Origin: Stomoxys calcitrans
Taxonomy: Eukaryota > Arthropoda > Insecta > Diptera > Muscidae
DNA length: 64,000 bases
Reading direction: 5' to 3'
Assembly (NCBI RefSeq): GCF_963082655.1
Contig: NC_081552.1
Coordinates: forward strand, 52,491,947 to 52,555,946
How positions within the stretch are numbered: the stretch's first letter is position 1; each line of letters begins with the position of its first letter. Position numbers and translations under genes: made by a program. The notes beneath the pieces are model-generated. The model was not told where the DNA came from. It ran no database searches and saw only the letters and a program-made list of their open reading frames with translations. Below, piece after piece: positions 34,725-46,398 of this stretch.

Positions 34725-35640
34725 ACATGTTGTCTTGGCATAGGAGGAGCAATGAGTACAACGCCCACAAGGGCATTCCGAACCATTGACATACAGATTA
34801 AGTGTGAGGCAGCCACTGCGGCTATGAGACTTAAGGCGATGGGAGAATGGATTGAGGATGGGAGCCGCTCATACCATCGCGATATAACCGAGGCGACGAT
34901 AGGAAACCTGGAAGGATTGGAAGAGGTTTCCGATCGGAAACCTGACACTTGAGATCGAGTCACAGGCACTGCTGCCAACGGCACAGTCTTGGATTGACGG
35001 AACCCGGAATCCTAGTACTGCTATCTGGAAGATCATGTTACACAGATGGATCAAAGCTAGAGGACAGAGTGGGCCTGGGCGTTAACATTGAGAACCCCGG
35101 AGATCCGGGCGATCACGGAGTGTGTGAGATGGTGTGGTGTTAACGCGAGGAAGTCGAGTATTAACATCTTTACGTACAGTAAACAGGCCATAAGGGCAAT
35201 GGCAACCATGACGGTAAGATCACGAACAATGTTGGAATGTAAGAAGGAGATTAACACCTTCTCTGAGGTTGGCACGATCCGCATCGTTTGGGTGCCGGGC
35301 CATAGCGGAGTAAATGGGAATGATAAAAAGACGATTTGGCAGTGAAGGCCAGAGAACTGCCGTCAATAAACTTGGTTAACCCGAAGCCTTTCGGGTCGAT
35401 GCAGTCCGAGATAAGGTCGTGGGCGACGAAAGTGCATGCAATCCCGTGCCGGTAGGACGGCAAAAATCCTATGGGGAGATCCAGATCGAGGCTATTACTG
35501 ATAGGAAATAAGAAGAAGGTCAGAATAGCTTTCGATATCATGACGGGACATATATGACTACGAGCTTACTTGTGTAAAATCGGTTCGGCAAGTGATAGCA
35601 TGTTTAGGGCATGCGGGGAAGATGATGAGATTTTCGAGGG
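34725..35640 (+). pseudogene. LINE reverse transcriptase C-terminus and RNase H, broken
   Basis: Translated pieces in several frames read as the connection region after a LINE reverse transcriptase (GIGGAMSTTPTRAF, KCEAATAAMRLKAMG) and then an RNase H domain: CYTDGSKLEDRVGLGV with the first catalytic Asp, a segment with E near 'ITECVRWCG', TYSKQAIRA where the usual DSQAA has lost its Asp, and VWVPGHSGVNGN. A cysteine-containing end (FRACGEDDEIFE) follows. At least three frame changes and the lost Asp mean that no active enzyme is made. RNase H-bearing LINEs of the I/LOA-type groups are the best fit; the clade is inferred from domain order only. Confidence 0.82.
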
Positions 35641-36110
35641 AAAGTGCAGGATGCTGAATGCAATAGAACAGATATTCCCAGCACTTCTACAGAAGCTGGA
35701 AAGAAAATAAAATCTGCCGAAGACCACAACACGGCTAAAACGCTAAAAAAGGAAAAGAGCTCCCCGCTTTCAAGTACTCTCTCTTCCGGTATAGAAGACT
35801 CCAAACAGAATTCTGTGGTGGGAGGCAAAGTCGGAAGAGGAAGCGCGCACGGCCCCTGAGTCTTCATGGAGAATTGTGACTTCCAAAAGGAGGCTACAGC
35901 CAACACCGAAGGTGAAGATGGTCGCTGAAAAAGGTAAGGAGCCGCCCTCTTTCGCCATAGTGGCAAGGAAGCACAACAGAGATGAGCTGACGGATCATCG
36001 GTCCCAAGTTGAAGATCTTGTTAAAGAGCGAGTTTTCATACATGTGTTGAACTCTGAAGGTGGTCCACCCATAAAAATTATGAGCTGCCAGTAAAAAGCG
36101 GTGGTAACGG
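35641..36110 (+). pseudogene. Possible LINE ORF1-like fragment
   Basis: Two overlapping frames give a Ser/Lys-rich stretch (STSTEAGKKIKSAEDHNTAK, SSPLSSTLSSGIEDSK) followed by KGKEPPSFAIVARK and VEDLVKERVFIHVLN. This resembles the low-complexity start of LINE ORF1 proteins, but I cannot confirm a domain. It lies after the RNase H remnant, whereas ORF1 normally precedes RT, so it either belongs to a second copy or has been joined by deletion. No zinc knuckles seen. Confidence 0.4.
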
Positions 36111-36146
36111 AGAAATGGGAGGTTTTCCACAGGGAAGAGAAAGAGG

Positions 36147-36177
36147 AAGGAACTCTCCTTGTGGTGGAGAGTTCCTT
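36147..36177. repeat. Perfect 12-bp hairpin
   Basis: AAGGAACTCTCC (36147-36158) pairs with GGAGAGTTCCTT (36166-36177) around a 7-base loop. It lies downstream of the ORF1-like fragment. Function unknown; may be incidental. Confidence 0.7.
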
Positions 36178-36204
36178 TCACCTTCAGGCTTGTATGTCTG
36201 CCTA

Positions 36205-36450
36205 TGACTTTTGACTTTTTCAGAAGTGGCTAACCTGCCATGTAAAAACTTCACCCAAAGAGGTTTTGTACTGCGGCTCGCCATTCCGACTCGGGTATAA
36301 AAAGTAGGCGTCTTATCATTGATCTTAAAATTGAATCGGACAGCATTCATTGATATGGGAACAGGTTAGGGAATGCAAATTGGCCCATAAACATTCCATT
36401 AAGCCAACTTCTCACACATCAAAGAGTGCTGTCCCATTCAATTTTAAGCT
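36205..36450. repeat. LINE 3'-UTR-like repeat, inverted pair
   Basis: 'gtggctaacctgccatgtaa', 'actgcggctcgcc' and 'gaatcggacagcattcattg' resemble a dispersed 3' region of fly RTE-type LINEs (recollection, not a search). 36322-36357 and 36415-36450 are reverse complements at about 31 of 36 positions, so two copies face each other across 57 bp. Confidence 0.5.
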
Positions 36451-36590
36451 GGAGACGAGCGTCGGGTTTTGGAGCAAGCGGCTCCCGACATCGAGGGATA
36501 CATCTGACATAACCTATGCGATTGGGGCGCTGCGCCAGTAACCGACACACGAAAAACTGTAAGGATTACTCTGAGAAACAAATGAATTGA
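36451..36590 (-). mobile_element. RTE-type LINE 5'-region fragment
   Basis: 'gacgagcgtcgggttttgga', 'caagcggctcccgacatcga', 'gattggggcg' matches 59085-59250, the region upstream of the endonuclease frame of the RTE copy at 56.2-59.3 kb, in the same orientation. It joins directly to the inverted 3'-UTR-like arm, as in an internally deleted LINE. Confidence 0.6.
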
Positions 36591-36596
36591 AAGAAA

Positions 36597-37863
36597 TAAG
36601 TCGCGCTTAGCTCGGCCGGGCCGAATATTATATACCCACCACCAAGTTATTTGCCCGACATCTCTTTACAAGTAAACAAAATTTAATGGAATTGCTATGC
36701 TATTTCAGCTATACCAAGTTATGAACCGATTGAGGCCATGCATGGTTTGGCTGTTGGAGACCAATGTCATTGTGGAAACTTGCAGCCAAATCGGATAAGA
36801 ATTGCGCCCCACAGCGACTCAAGAAGTATAATCGGGAGAATTGTTTCTATGGGAGCTATATCAAGTTAAGGACCGATTCAGACCATATCTGGCAAGTATG
36901 TTGAAGGTCGTAAAAGAAGTCGTTGTACAAAATTTCAGCCAAATCGGAAAAATATTGCGCCTTCTGGAGGCTCAAAAATATAATCAGTAGATTTATATGG
37001 GGGCTGAATCAGGCAATGAACCGATTTCGAATTATATGGGAACTTTATCAGGTTATTAATTTATTTGGACAATACATGGCATAGTTGTTGACAGTCATAA
37101 CAAAACACCTCATGCAAATGTTCAGCCAAATCGTGTAAAATTGCGCTCCCTTGCGCAAGAAGTCAAGATCCGAGATTGGTTTATATAGGAGCTACATCAG
37201 ATTATTTACCGATTTGGACCATACTTGACACAGTTGTTGGAAATCATAACAAAACACTTCGTGCAAAATTTCAGATAGATCGAATTAAAAATTGCACCCT
37301 CTAAATCCCCAAGAAGTCAAGATAAGGGATCGGTTTATGGCTGCTATATCAAAACATGGGCCGATATAGCCAATTTACAAACCCAACCGACCTACTCTAA
37401 TAGCAAGTCTTTATGCTAAATTTCATGTGGCTAGCTTTATTCCCTCGAAAGTTAGCGTGCTCTCGACAGACGGACGGACGGACGCCCTCTAGCGTTTTTA
37501 AAAGTCAGGTTATTAACCGATTTGGGCCATTCTTGGTCCTAATACTTCCAAATCGTGTATTAATTGGCCCTCTTGCGGCTCAAGAAGCCAAGAACCTAGA
37601 TTGGATGATATAGGAGCTGCGTCGGGTTATTAACCGATCGGATAAGAATTGCGCCCTCTAGAGGCTCCAGAATTCAAGACCCAAGATGGATTTATATGGC
37701 AGCAATACCAAAACATGGACCGATTGGGCCCATTTACAATCCTAACCGATCTTCACTAATAACATATATTTGTGCAAAATTATAAACTTTACGGGGTCTT
37801 AGACGAATACTTCGAGTTGTTACAAACGGAGTGACTAGATTAGCATACCACCAACTTGTATAA
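36597..37863 (-). mobile_element. DINE-1-like element(s) E26 (class A, composite)
   Basis: Tail-side hairpin TCGGCCGGGCCGAA, then four to five minus-strand monomers to a CGGACGGACGGACG run at about 37480. From there another monomer segment (tagaggctccagaattcaag) leads to a second core and head 'gcataccaccaacttgtata'. Probably two copies joined through the CGGACGG run. Confidence 0.78.
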
Positions 37864-37915
37864 AAACAAAAGGTCAGCAGACAGTGTCTGCTATCATCGC
37901 CAGAGTTTTTTTTTT

Positions 37916-38445
37916 CCCCACCACCATAGGATGGGGGCATACTAATCTAGTCATTCCGTTTGTAATTCCTCGAAAAATTCGTATAAGACCCCATAAATTA
38001 TATATATTTTTGATCAATCTGAGTCGATCTAGCCATGTCAGTCTGTCCGTTCGTCTGTCGAAATCACAATAGCGGTCGAACGCGTATTGCTAGTCGCTTA
38101 AAATCATGCACAAATACCTAATATTAATGAAGGTCTTTGGGGATTGCAAATGGGCCGTATCGGCTCAGGTTTATATTAAGCTCCCATAGAAACCGATATC
38201 CGGATCTCCAATTTTTGTCTGATTTGGCTGAAAGTTTGCATGCAGTGTTCTGTTATGACTTTCAATAACAGTGCCAAGTATGGTATAAATAGGTCAATAA
38301 GCTGATATATTGCAGCTCCCATATTAACCGACCTCCCGATCTGACTTCTTGAGCACATGGAAGCCGCAATTTTTGTCCGATTGGGATGAAATTTTGAACG
38401 TATCGTTCTGTTTTGACCTCCAACAGCTGTGCCTCGTTCGGTTCA
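37916..38445 (+). mobile_element. DINE-1-like element E27 (class A, 5' part)
   Basis: Head 'ccccaccaccataggatggg', core (atatatatttttgatcaatc), GTCCGTTCGTCTGTCG, then two monomers ending 'tcggttcaaatcaaattatg'. No tail. It lies head to head with E26 across about 50 bp containing the palindrome AGCAGACAGTGTCTGCT. The next ~140 bp are unassigned. Confidence 0.8.
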
Positions 38446-38583
38446 AATCAAATTATGTTCTATTCTTTATGGCACTATTGCTTTAGGGGGTCCACATACA
38501 AAAGGTGTTTTTGAAGCATTTCGCTCCAAATACCTCCACTGTAAACAACAGTTCTACGCAATTGCTATATCTAACAATTTTGT

Positions 38584-40636
38584 TATGCCCACCACCGAAG
38601 GATGGGGGTATATTCATTTTGTCATTCCGTTTGCAACACATCGAAATATCCATTTTCGACCCTATAAAGTATATATATTCTTAATCAGCGTAAAAATCTA
38701 AGACGATCTAGACATGTCCGTCCGTCTGTCTGTTGAAATCACGCTACAGTCTTTAAAAATAGAGATATTGATATTGAAATTTTGCACAGATTCTTTTTTT
38801 GTCCATAAGCAGGTTAAGTCCGAAGATGGGCTATATCGGACTACATCTTGATATAGCCCCCATATAGACCGATCCGCCGATTTAGGGTCTTAGGCCCATA
38901 AAAGCCACATTTATTATCCGATTTTGCCGAAATTTGGGACAGGAATTTGTGTTAGGCCCTTCGACATCCTTCGTCAATTTAGCTCAGATCGGTCTAGATT
39001 TGGATATAGCTGCCATATAGACCGATCCTCCGATTTAGGGTCTAAGGCCCATAAAAGCCACATTTTCTATCCGATTTCGCTGAAATTTGGGACAGACAGT
39101 TGTGTAAGGCCCATCGACATTCGTCGTTAATTTGGCTCAGATCGGTCCAGATTTGGATATAGCTGCCATATAGACCGATCCGCCGATTTAGGGTCTTAAA
39201 GCCCATAAAAGCCACATATATTATCCGATTTTGCTGAAGTTTGGGACAGTGAATTGTGTTAGGCCCATCGACATCCTTCGTCAATTCGGCTCAAATCGGT
39301 CCAGATTTGGATATAGCTGCCATATAGACCGATCCTCCGATTTAGGGTCTTAAAGCCCATAAAAGCCACATATATTATCCGATTTTGCTGAAATTTAGGA
39401 CAGGGAGTTGTGTTAGGCCCTTCGACTTCCTATGTTAATTTTGCCTAGATCGGTTCAGATTTGGATATAGCTGCCATATAGACCGATCCTCCGATTTCGG
39501 GTCTTAGGCCCACAAAAGCCACATTTATTATCCGATTTTGCTGAAGTTTGGGACAGTGAGTTGTGTTAGGCCCTTCGACATCTGTCTTCAATTTGGCCCA
39601 GATCGGTTCAGATTTGGATATAGCTGCCATATAGACCGATTTCCTGATTTAAGGTTTTGGGCCCATAAAATGCTCATTTATTGTCCGATGTCGCTGAAAT
39701 TCGGGACAGTGAATTAGATTAAGCCCCTAGACATACTTTTGCAATATCGCACAGATCGGTCCAGATTTGGATATAGCTGCCATATAGACCGATATCTAGG
39801 TTTTAGGTTTTGGGGCCATAAAAGACGCATTTATTGTCTGATGTCGCTGAAATTTGAGACAGTGAGTTTAGTTGGGCTCTTCGACGTCCTTCTTTAATTT
39901 TGCCCAGATCGGTCTAGATTTGAATATAGCTGCCATATAGACCGATCTCTCGATTTAAGGTTTTGTGCCCATAAAAGAGGCATTTATTGTCCGATTTCGC
40001 TTAAATTTGGGACAGTGCTTTAAGTTAGGCTCTTCGACATTTTTATGCAACTTGGTTTAGATTTGGATATAGCTGCCATGTAGACCGATATCGCGATTTA
40101 AAGTCTTGGCCCCATAAAATTCCCATTTATAATCCGATATCACTGAAATTTGACAATGTCTTATGTTAGGCTTTTCGACATTCGTGTCGTATATGGTTCA
40201 GATCGGTTTATTTTTAGATATATCTACTGTACTTATTATTGGGTTGCCCAAAAAGTAATTGCGGATTTTTTAAAAGAAAGTAAATGCATTTTTAATAAAA
40301 CTTAGAATGAACTTTAATCAAATATCCTTTTTTTACACTTTTTTTCTAAAGCAAGCTAAAATGAAACAGCTGATAACTGACAGAAGAAATAATGCAATTA
40401 CAGAGTCACAAGCTGTGAAAAAATTTGTCAACGCCGACTATGTGAAAAATCCGCAATTACTTTTTGGGCAACCCAATAGTATTTGGTCCAAATCGGAACA
40501 TATTTTAATATAACTGATATGGGACATAAGTTATGAATTTTTCACCGAATTTTGATGAAAGGCGGTTTACATATATACCCGAGGTGGTGGGTATCCAAAG
40601 TTCGGCCCGGCCGAACTTAATGCCTTTTTACTTGTT
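38584..40636 (+). mobile_element. DINE-1-like element E28 (class B, complete, with MITE)
   Basis: Head 'ttatgcccaccaccgaagga', 'tttcgaccctataaagtata', CCGTCCGTCTGTC. About nine class B monomers spaced 152-154 bp (gccatatag at 39013, 39165, 39319) and the tail 'gaggtggtgggtatccaaag' with TTCGGCCCGGCCGAA and TTTTTACTTGTT. MITE M2 sits in its 3' region. Confidence 0.93.
40239..40476 (+). mobile_element. MITE M2 (intact ends)
   Basis: 238 bp, flanked by TA (40237-40238, 40477-40478). Termini TTGGGTTGCCCAAAAAGTAA and TTACTTTTTGGGCAACCCAA are exact reverse complements and extend to AATTGCGGA/TCCGCAATT. Noncoding. TA target and TIR style suggest mobilisation by a Tc1/mariner-group transposase. Confidence 0.92.
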
Positions 40637-42063
40637 AAAGTTAAAATAAGTCTCCATCTCCCACTCTCCTCTGTTTAAAAAAAGGGTATTACGCAGTTTA
40701 ATGTGATCTACCTTTAGCAAGCATGTCAGACTCTGCAGTATTCCCCAAGCTAATTTTCTTGTTCTTAACACTTCAATAACTCTTCAAATGATATGTCCTT
40801 TGTAAACAAATTACATTTTCAATGTCTATGCTCCCAGCCCCCGTAAAAACCTCCGTTTTATTTCAACCCCCCAAAAATCATCCCATCCCCCTTCATCAAC
40901 AGTCTAAGATTTATTCACTAGACAATAGTTGAATGGCTGAGTTTTTATTATTGGCACTTTGTAGAATTAAAAAGAATTTCAACCACACAAACCTCTCTCC
41001 AAGAGACGAAAAATAAAAACCATAAAAATTTATTATTACCAATACTTGGTGTCCCCTTCAATATGTGCTTGGTTTTGGATTTAGTGGTTTGTAGAAAATC
41101 TAATAATTCCGTTTTAACAAAACACAATTTTCTGCTTAAGAAAATATGAACAAAAACTTCAAGCAAGTGGGGGAAAAAGGAAGACTTTAATAAAATGGGT
41201 CTGAAATTGCAACAATGCCACCACAACGAAAGACACGTTTCGGCCCAGGCAAACAATTGGCAACACTTGTTACTATGCAAGGATGTGCTGCTACTACACT
41301 TAAGAGAATAGGGGGAGACATGAAATGGAATCTCCAGTCGTTGCAGAAGGGGGTGAATGTTTGCAACCCCTGTTTTAGTTGAACAGCAGCCAAAGCATCA
41401 TTGTTAGTAATAATTGTAATCAAAACCAAATTATAACAAAAAAAAGAGAAAATACTTGGATTTTGTGTCTTCCCCAAAATGCCTACATATTTGTGGGGAA
41501 CAACATTTTGTTTAAATGTCCTTCTAGTCATTACAATAATAAAGGATATTTGGCAAACCCTAAGCCCCCTTTACTAGGACGGTTACTCACTCATACCAAA
41601 TTGGCAACTGTCACTTCTCTATGAAATGCCTCTCTTCTATATAAGCCATAATTAAAGCCCCATCTAAACAGCGGTTTTTTGACACGGTCTCCGCAAGCTG
41701 ACAAGCCCCATTTCATTGCTTAGTGAATAATGAGTGGATTATATTTTTGGGGATGTTCCAGACACAGACACCCGTAATGGCATTAATCAAAGCCATTATA
41801 AAAGACATTCATTTTGGAAAGGGTTGATGGGGGAGAGCAAAAGGTTAAATTTAATATAAATGCAAATACGGGAGACGGCATCCCCAACCCTGTCGCGGAA
41901 ATCAACCCCAATAGATGACTATCTATAATCTGAAGAGATGTTTGATGAAGTGACAAGTAGCCAAGCATGATAAAAATCAGTGATTTTTAAATCAACTTAC
42001 ATATGGAAAATTTTTCGAATTTATCTCAAAGTTAAACAAAATTTTATCTCCAAAGATAATTTT
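40637..42063. other. Intergenic DNA, no gene recognised
   Basis: 1.4 kb with no family repeat and no convincing coding frame (frames of up to about 115 codons overlap one another on the minus strand without known domains). No RNA signature. Confidence 0.5.
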
Positions 42064-42838
42064 TATACACTACACCACCACTGTGGTACAAAGTATTGTA
42101 ACTAAGTGCATTTGTATGTTACACCCAGAAGGAAGAGAGATAGGCCCATTGATAAGTATATCGATAGACTCAGAAACACTTTCTTATTCGATTTAGCTAA
42201 AACCGTCGACCTGTCTGTCCGTCTGTCCATGTTAATTTGTGTACAAACTACAGGTCGCAGGTCCGATTGTCTTCAAATTTGGCACATACATTTTTTTTTT
42301 TTTTTTGACGTAGACACGAAGCCTTTTGAAATTGGAAAAAATCGGTTCAGATTTGGATATAGCTCCCATATATATGTTCGTCCGATTTGGACTAATATTG
42401 CAATAATGTGGCCATTTGGCCGATTCAATCGAAACTTGGCAGGAGGGATCTTCTCTTGATTCCCGACATTACTGGTAGATTGCATAGAAATCGGCTTAGT
42501 TTTAGATATAGCTCTCATATATCGCCTATATATCGACCGATTTTCACTCCTAGAGCCACTGCAGCGCATTTATTGACCAATCTTCCCAAAATTTTGAACA
42601 CCGCTTTCCTCGACGACTACCGCAATATATTGGAAGTTTGCTCCAAATCTAATCAGATTCAGATATAGCTCCCATATATACGTTCGTCCGATTATGACAC
42701 ATATTGCTCATTGTTCACCGGTTCTCTCGAAATTTGGCAAGAGGGATATTCGTATGACTCATAATATTACTGGTGAATTTCATTGAAATCGGTTCAGATT
42801 TATATATAGCTGCCATCAGGGATTTTATTTTGGGGGAA
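42064..42838 (+). mobile_element. Class C DINE-like element E29 (3'-truncated)
   Basis: Head 'tatacactacaccaccactg' with a matching arm 'tggtacaaagtattgtaac', GTCTGTCCGTCTGTCC run, and class C monomers (tagctcccatatatatgttc, aaacttggcaggagggatct, cgcatttattgaccaatctt). It ends in a region with a T-run near 42850. The architecture parallels classes A and B with different sequence. Confidence 0.78.
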
Positions 42839-42928
42839 GCCCATCCCAATTTTTTTTTTTTCAAAACCGAAAATTGCCAAAATTCTTCTGACACTGTTAA
42901 ATTGGTAGAGATACCTCAAATTTTTTAT

Positions 42929-44513
42929 TATACCCACCACCGAAAGATGGGGGTATATTCATTTTGTCAACAAATCGTAATATCCATTTCCGTCCCTATA
43001 AAGTATATATATTCTTGATCAGCGTAAAAATCTAAGACGATCTAGACATGTCCGTCCGTCTGTCTGTTGAAATCACGCTACAGTCTTTAAAAATAGAGAT
43101 ATTGAACTGCAATTTTGCACAGATTCTTTTTTTGTCTATAAGCAGGTTAAGTTCGAAGATGGGCTATATCGGACTATATCTTGATATGGCCCCATGTAGA
43201 CCGATCGGCCGATTTAGGGTCTTAGGCCCATAAAAGCCATATTTATTATCCGATTTTGCTGAAATTTGTGAGAGTGAGTTGTGTTAGGCCCCCGAACGTC
43301 CTTCGTTAATTTTGCCCATATAAACCGATCCTCCGATTTAGGGTCTCAGGCCCATAAAAGCCACATTTATTATCCGATTTTGCTGGAATTTAGGACAAAG
43401 AGTTGTGTTAGGCCCTTTGACATCTTTCGTCAATTTGGCCCAGATCGGTTCAGATTTAGATATAGTTGCCATATAGACCGATCCTCCGATTTAGGGTCTT
43501 GGGTCCATGAAAGCCACATTTATAATCCGATTTTGCTGAAATTTGGTATAATGCCCTTCGACATTCTTCGTTTATTTGGCTTAGATCGGTCCAGATTTAG
43601 ATATAGCTGCCATATAGACCGATCATCCGATGTAGGGTCTTAGGCCTAAAAAGGCGCATTTATTGCTCGATGTCGCCGAAATTTGGGACAGTGAGTTAAG
43701 TTAAGCTCCTTGACATACTTCTTAATTATGGCACAGATCGGTCTAGATTTGAATATGGCATATAGACCGATCTTTCGATTTAAGGTTTTGGGCCCATAAA
43801 AGGCACATTTATTGTCCGATTTTGCTGAATTTTGGGACAGTAAGTTGTGTTAGGCCCTTCGACGTTTTTCGTCCATTTGGCTTAGATCGGTCCAGATTTG
43901 GATATAGCTGCCATATAAACCGATATCTGGATTCAAAGTCTTGGCCCCGAAAAAGGCGCATTTATAATCCGATTTCACTGAAATTTGGCATAGTGACTTA
44001 GTTAGGCTTTTCGACATCTATGTTGTGTATAGTTCAGGTCGGTTTATTTTTCGATATATTGGGTTGCCCAAAAAGTAATTGCGGATTTTTTAAAAGAAAG
44101 TAAATGCATTTTTAATAAAACTTAGAATGAACTTCAAATCAAATCAAATATACTTTTTTTACACTTTTTTCTAAAGCAAGCTAAAAGTAACAACTGATAG
44201 CTGACAGAAGAAAGAATGCAATTACAGAGTCACAAGCTGTGAAAAAACTTGTCAATGCCGACTATATGAAAAATCCGTAATTACTTTTTGGGCAATAGCT
44301 ACTGAAAAGATCAAAATTTTGTTATACACAATTTAACAATGGCTTGTACTTATTAGTATTTGGTCCAAATCGGAACATATTTCGTTATGACTGCTATGGG
44401 ACATAAGGTATGCAATTTTCACCTGGTTTTGATGAAAGGTGATTTACATATATTCCCGAGGTGGTGGGTATCCAAAGTTCGGTCCGGCCGAACTTAACGC
44501 CTTTTCACTTGTT
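42929..44513 (+). mobile_element. DINE-1-like element E30 (class B, complete, with MITE)
   Basis: Head 'tatacccaccaccgaaagat', 'tttccgtccctataaagtat', CCGTCCGTCTGTC. Six to seven monomers, then MITE M3, and the tail 'gaggtggtgggtatccaaag' with TTCGGTCCGGCCGAA and CCTTTTCACTTGTT. Sister of E28; the MITE entered at a different TA. Confidence 0.92.
44059..44295 (+). mobile_element. MITE M3
   Basis: TTGGGTTGCCCAAAAAGTAA at the left and TAATTACTTTTTGGGCAA at the right, with TA on both sides. Interior nearly identical to M2. The right end lacks five terminal bases present in M2, as in M1. Confidence 0.88.
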
Positions 44514-45049
44514 GGAAATTGTGATCGCTACTGGGTAACAAAACTGACCCCTCGGCGGTAACATTTGGTCATAAAGTCAAACTAAAATTTTATATTCCTT
44601 CTCAACACACTATTTGTAGGCCGATCCTTATTTTACAAATCCTTCAAAATGTGATTGTCTTTGCGAATATCTTAGTTTAATATTGATAGTTGCAGCTAAT
44701 CTGCTTCAGTATTTTGATGAAATGTTTTTCTTTTCATTCATTTGCACATTTGCTTATAAACTGGATTTATGATTTCAACAGGTTTTTGTTGTGTTTACGC
44801 AAGCAAATTGAAAACATTAGGCAACTATAACTGTAAAATTTTTCGAAAAAATACCTTTTGACCAAATTTTACGAAGAGCCATCTATACTGCTTAGGTAAT
44901 GTCGCTAAATTCTTCTTCAAACATTATTAAAATCGATAGCAAAATCCGTTTTTGATGGAAAAGATGTCCGTTTTTGCTCTTCTTTTTATCTTCGTTGGGT
45001 AATTTTGTGTTGGATTTTTTGTCCAGTTGAAACCAATAGGGTTTGTTTT
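44514..45049. other. Intergenic DNA, no gene recognised
   Basis: About 0.5 kb of AT-rich sequence between E30 and E31 with no repeat, frame or RNA signal that I recognise. Confidence 0.5.
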
Positions 45050-45350
45050 TATTCCCACAATAGGACGTGGGTATACTAATCTCGCCATTCCGTTTGTGAC
45101 ACCTCGAAATATTCGCCTTAGACCCCATAAAGTAAACATATTCTTGATCGTCATGACATTTTAAGTCGATCTAGTCATGTCCGTCCGTCTGTCTGTCGAA
45201 AGCACGCTAACTTTCGGAGGAGTAAAGCTAGCCGCTTGATACTTTACACAGATACCTCTTATTAGTGTAGGTCGGTTGGGATTTTAAATGGGCCAAATCG
45301 GTGAGTTGTTTTATGCCCATCGATATCCTTCTTGAAGATGGCCAAGATCG
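45050..45350 (+). mobile_element. DINE-1-like fragment E31 (5' part)
   Basis: Head 'attcccacaataggacgtgg', core, CCGTCCGTCTGTCTG, the 'aaagctagccgcttga' segment, then a switch from class A to a class B piece (tgagttgttttatgcccatc). It is cut by RTE sequence at about 45351. Confidence 0.78.
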
Positions 45351-46398
45351 CAGTGTAAATATCTAGTCTATGGTGGATTTACCAGGTCTAAAGTCACACT
45401 GATATGGCTCGATTATTTCGTTAACTTTAGACTTTTATCTTTCACACGGTACGCTCGATAACATTATATGTATGCAATGGGGAGGAGGAGTTATTATGAT
45501 GTAGTCCCCTTTCTTGTGTACGGGACATAGTAAGATGAGGTTGCAATCATCGGATATGCGTTTTTCTAGACAGTTTGCGCATATGAGCTGATGCATACGC
45601 CTTATCAGTGTGTCGCCTCTGGTATTAAACAGTGCAGTCGGCAACCCATTGGTCCCTGTTGCTTTATTGTTATTTAGTCGGGTAACTGCTACGTGGACCT
45701 CGTTCAGGCTAGGTGGTACACATTCTTTACCATCATCAGGGATTGGCTCTGTGGTACACTCATGGTAACCAGCATCGAACACAAGCACCTGGTAAAATAG
45801 TTCTTTCCATATCTCCAGCAAACTGTCTGTATCAGTTACCAGATTTCCTTCTTTGTCTCTCCAAAGCCATCGGTTTGATGTTTAAGTCTTTTGTAGAAAT
45901 TCCGGACTCCATTCCATTTCCTTCCTGTGGAATAGACGTTTCTCCTCTCTCCTTTTCTTCCGATACCTCTCCTTCATTTGGCGCGTTGCTACTGATTGGA
46001 TAGTCGCTTTATATGCCGCATTTTAGGCTTTAGTAGCATCTCGACACTCTTGGTCGTACCATGGGTTTCTTGTAAGAGGTTTGCTGTACTCAAGTACGGA
46101 TTTCGCGGCATTTTCCATGAAGTTGGCAATGGTTTGTCATTGCGCTGCTATACTATCGGTACAGGAAATGTTTTCTTCAAGCAATTGGGCCAGCCGAGTA
46201 GAGTATGCCGTTGCCATATGTTGCGTTAGCAACTTTTCGATGTTCAGCTTCGTACTTTTCTCGCCACACTAAAACGTGTTCGAACCTTTGCTGACACAAG
46301 GTAATGATCCGAATCGTTGTTCTTCCCTCAAATCAATCGTACATCTAACACGCTGTTTGAATGCCTTCCATCTATCGTAACATTATCTATTTTGTTTT
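45351..46398 (-). pseudogene. RTE-type LINE, copy 2 (EN end to RT start), broken
   Basis: On the minus strand it covers the end of the endonuclease through the first RT motifs. Recognisable are LVTDTDSLLEIWKELF, VAVTRLNNNKATGTNGLPTA and MHQLICANCLEKRISDDCNL followed by LCPVHKKGD. These match the better copy at 56.2-58.8 kb residue for residue with many changes, and it breaks before the catalytic RT core. Frameshifts and stops disrupt the upstream part. DINE element E32 interrupts its 5' side; the same LINE resumes for about 35 bp at 48019. Non-functional. Confidence 0.85.

Noticed and set aside
34752..36541. Several antisense frames opposite the LINE pieces
   Set aside because: They are shadows of the plus-strand RT/RNase H and ORF1-like frames and encode no domain.
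42408..43643. Frames of 80-120 codons between 42.1 and 43.6 kb
   Set aside because: All lie within DINE class B or C monomers and repeat with their period.
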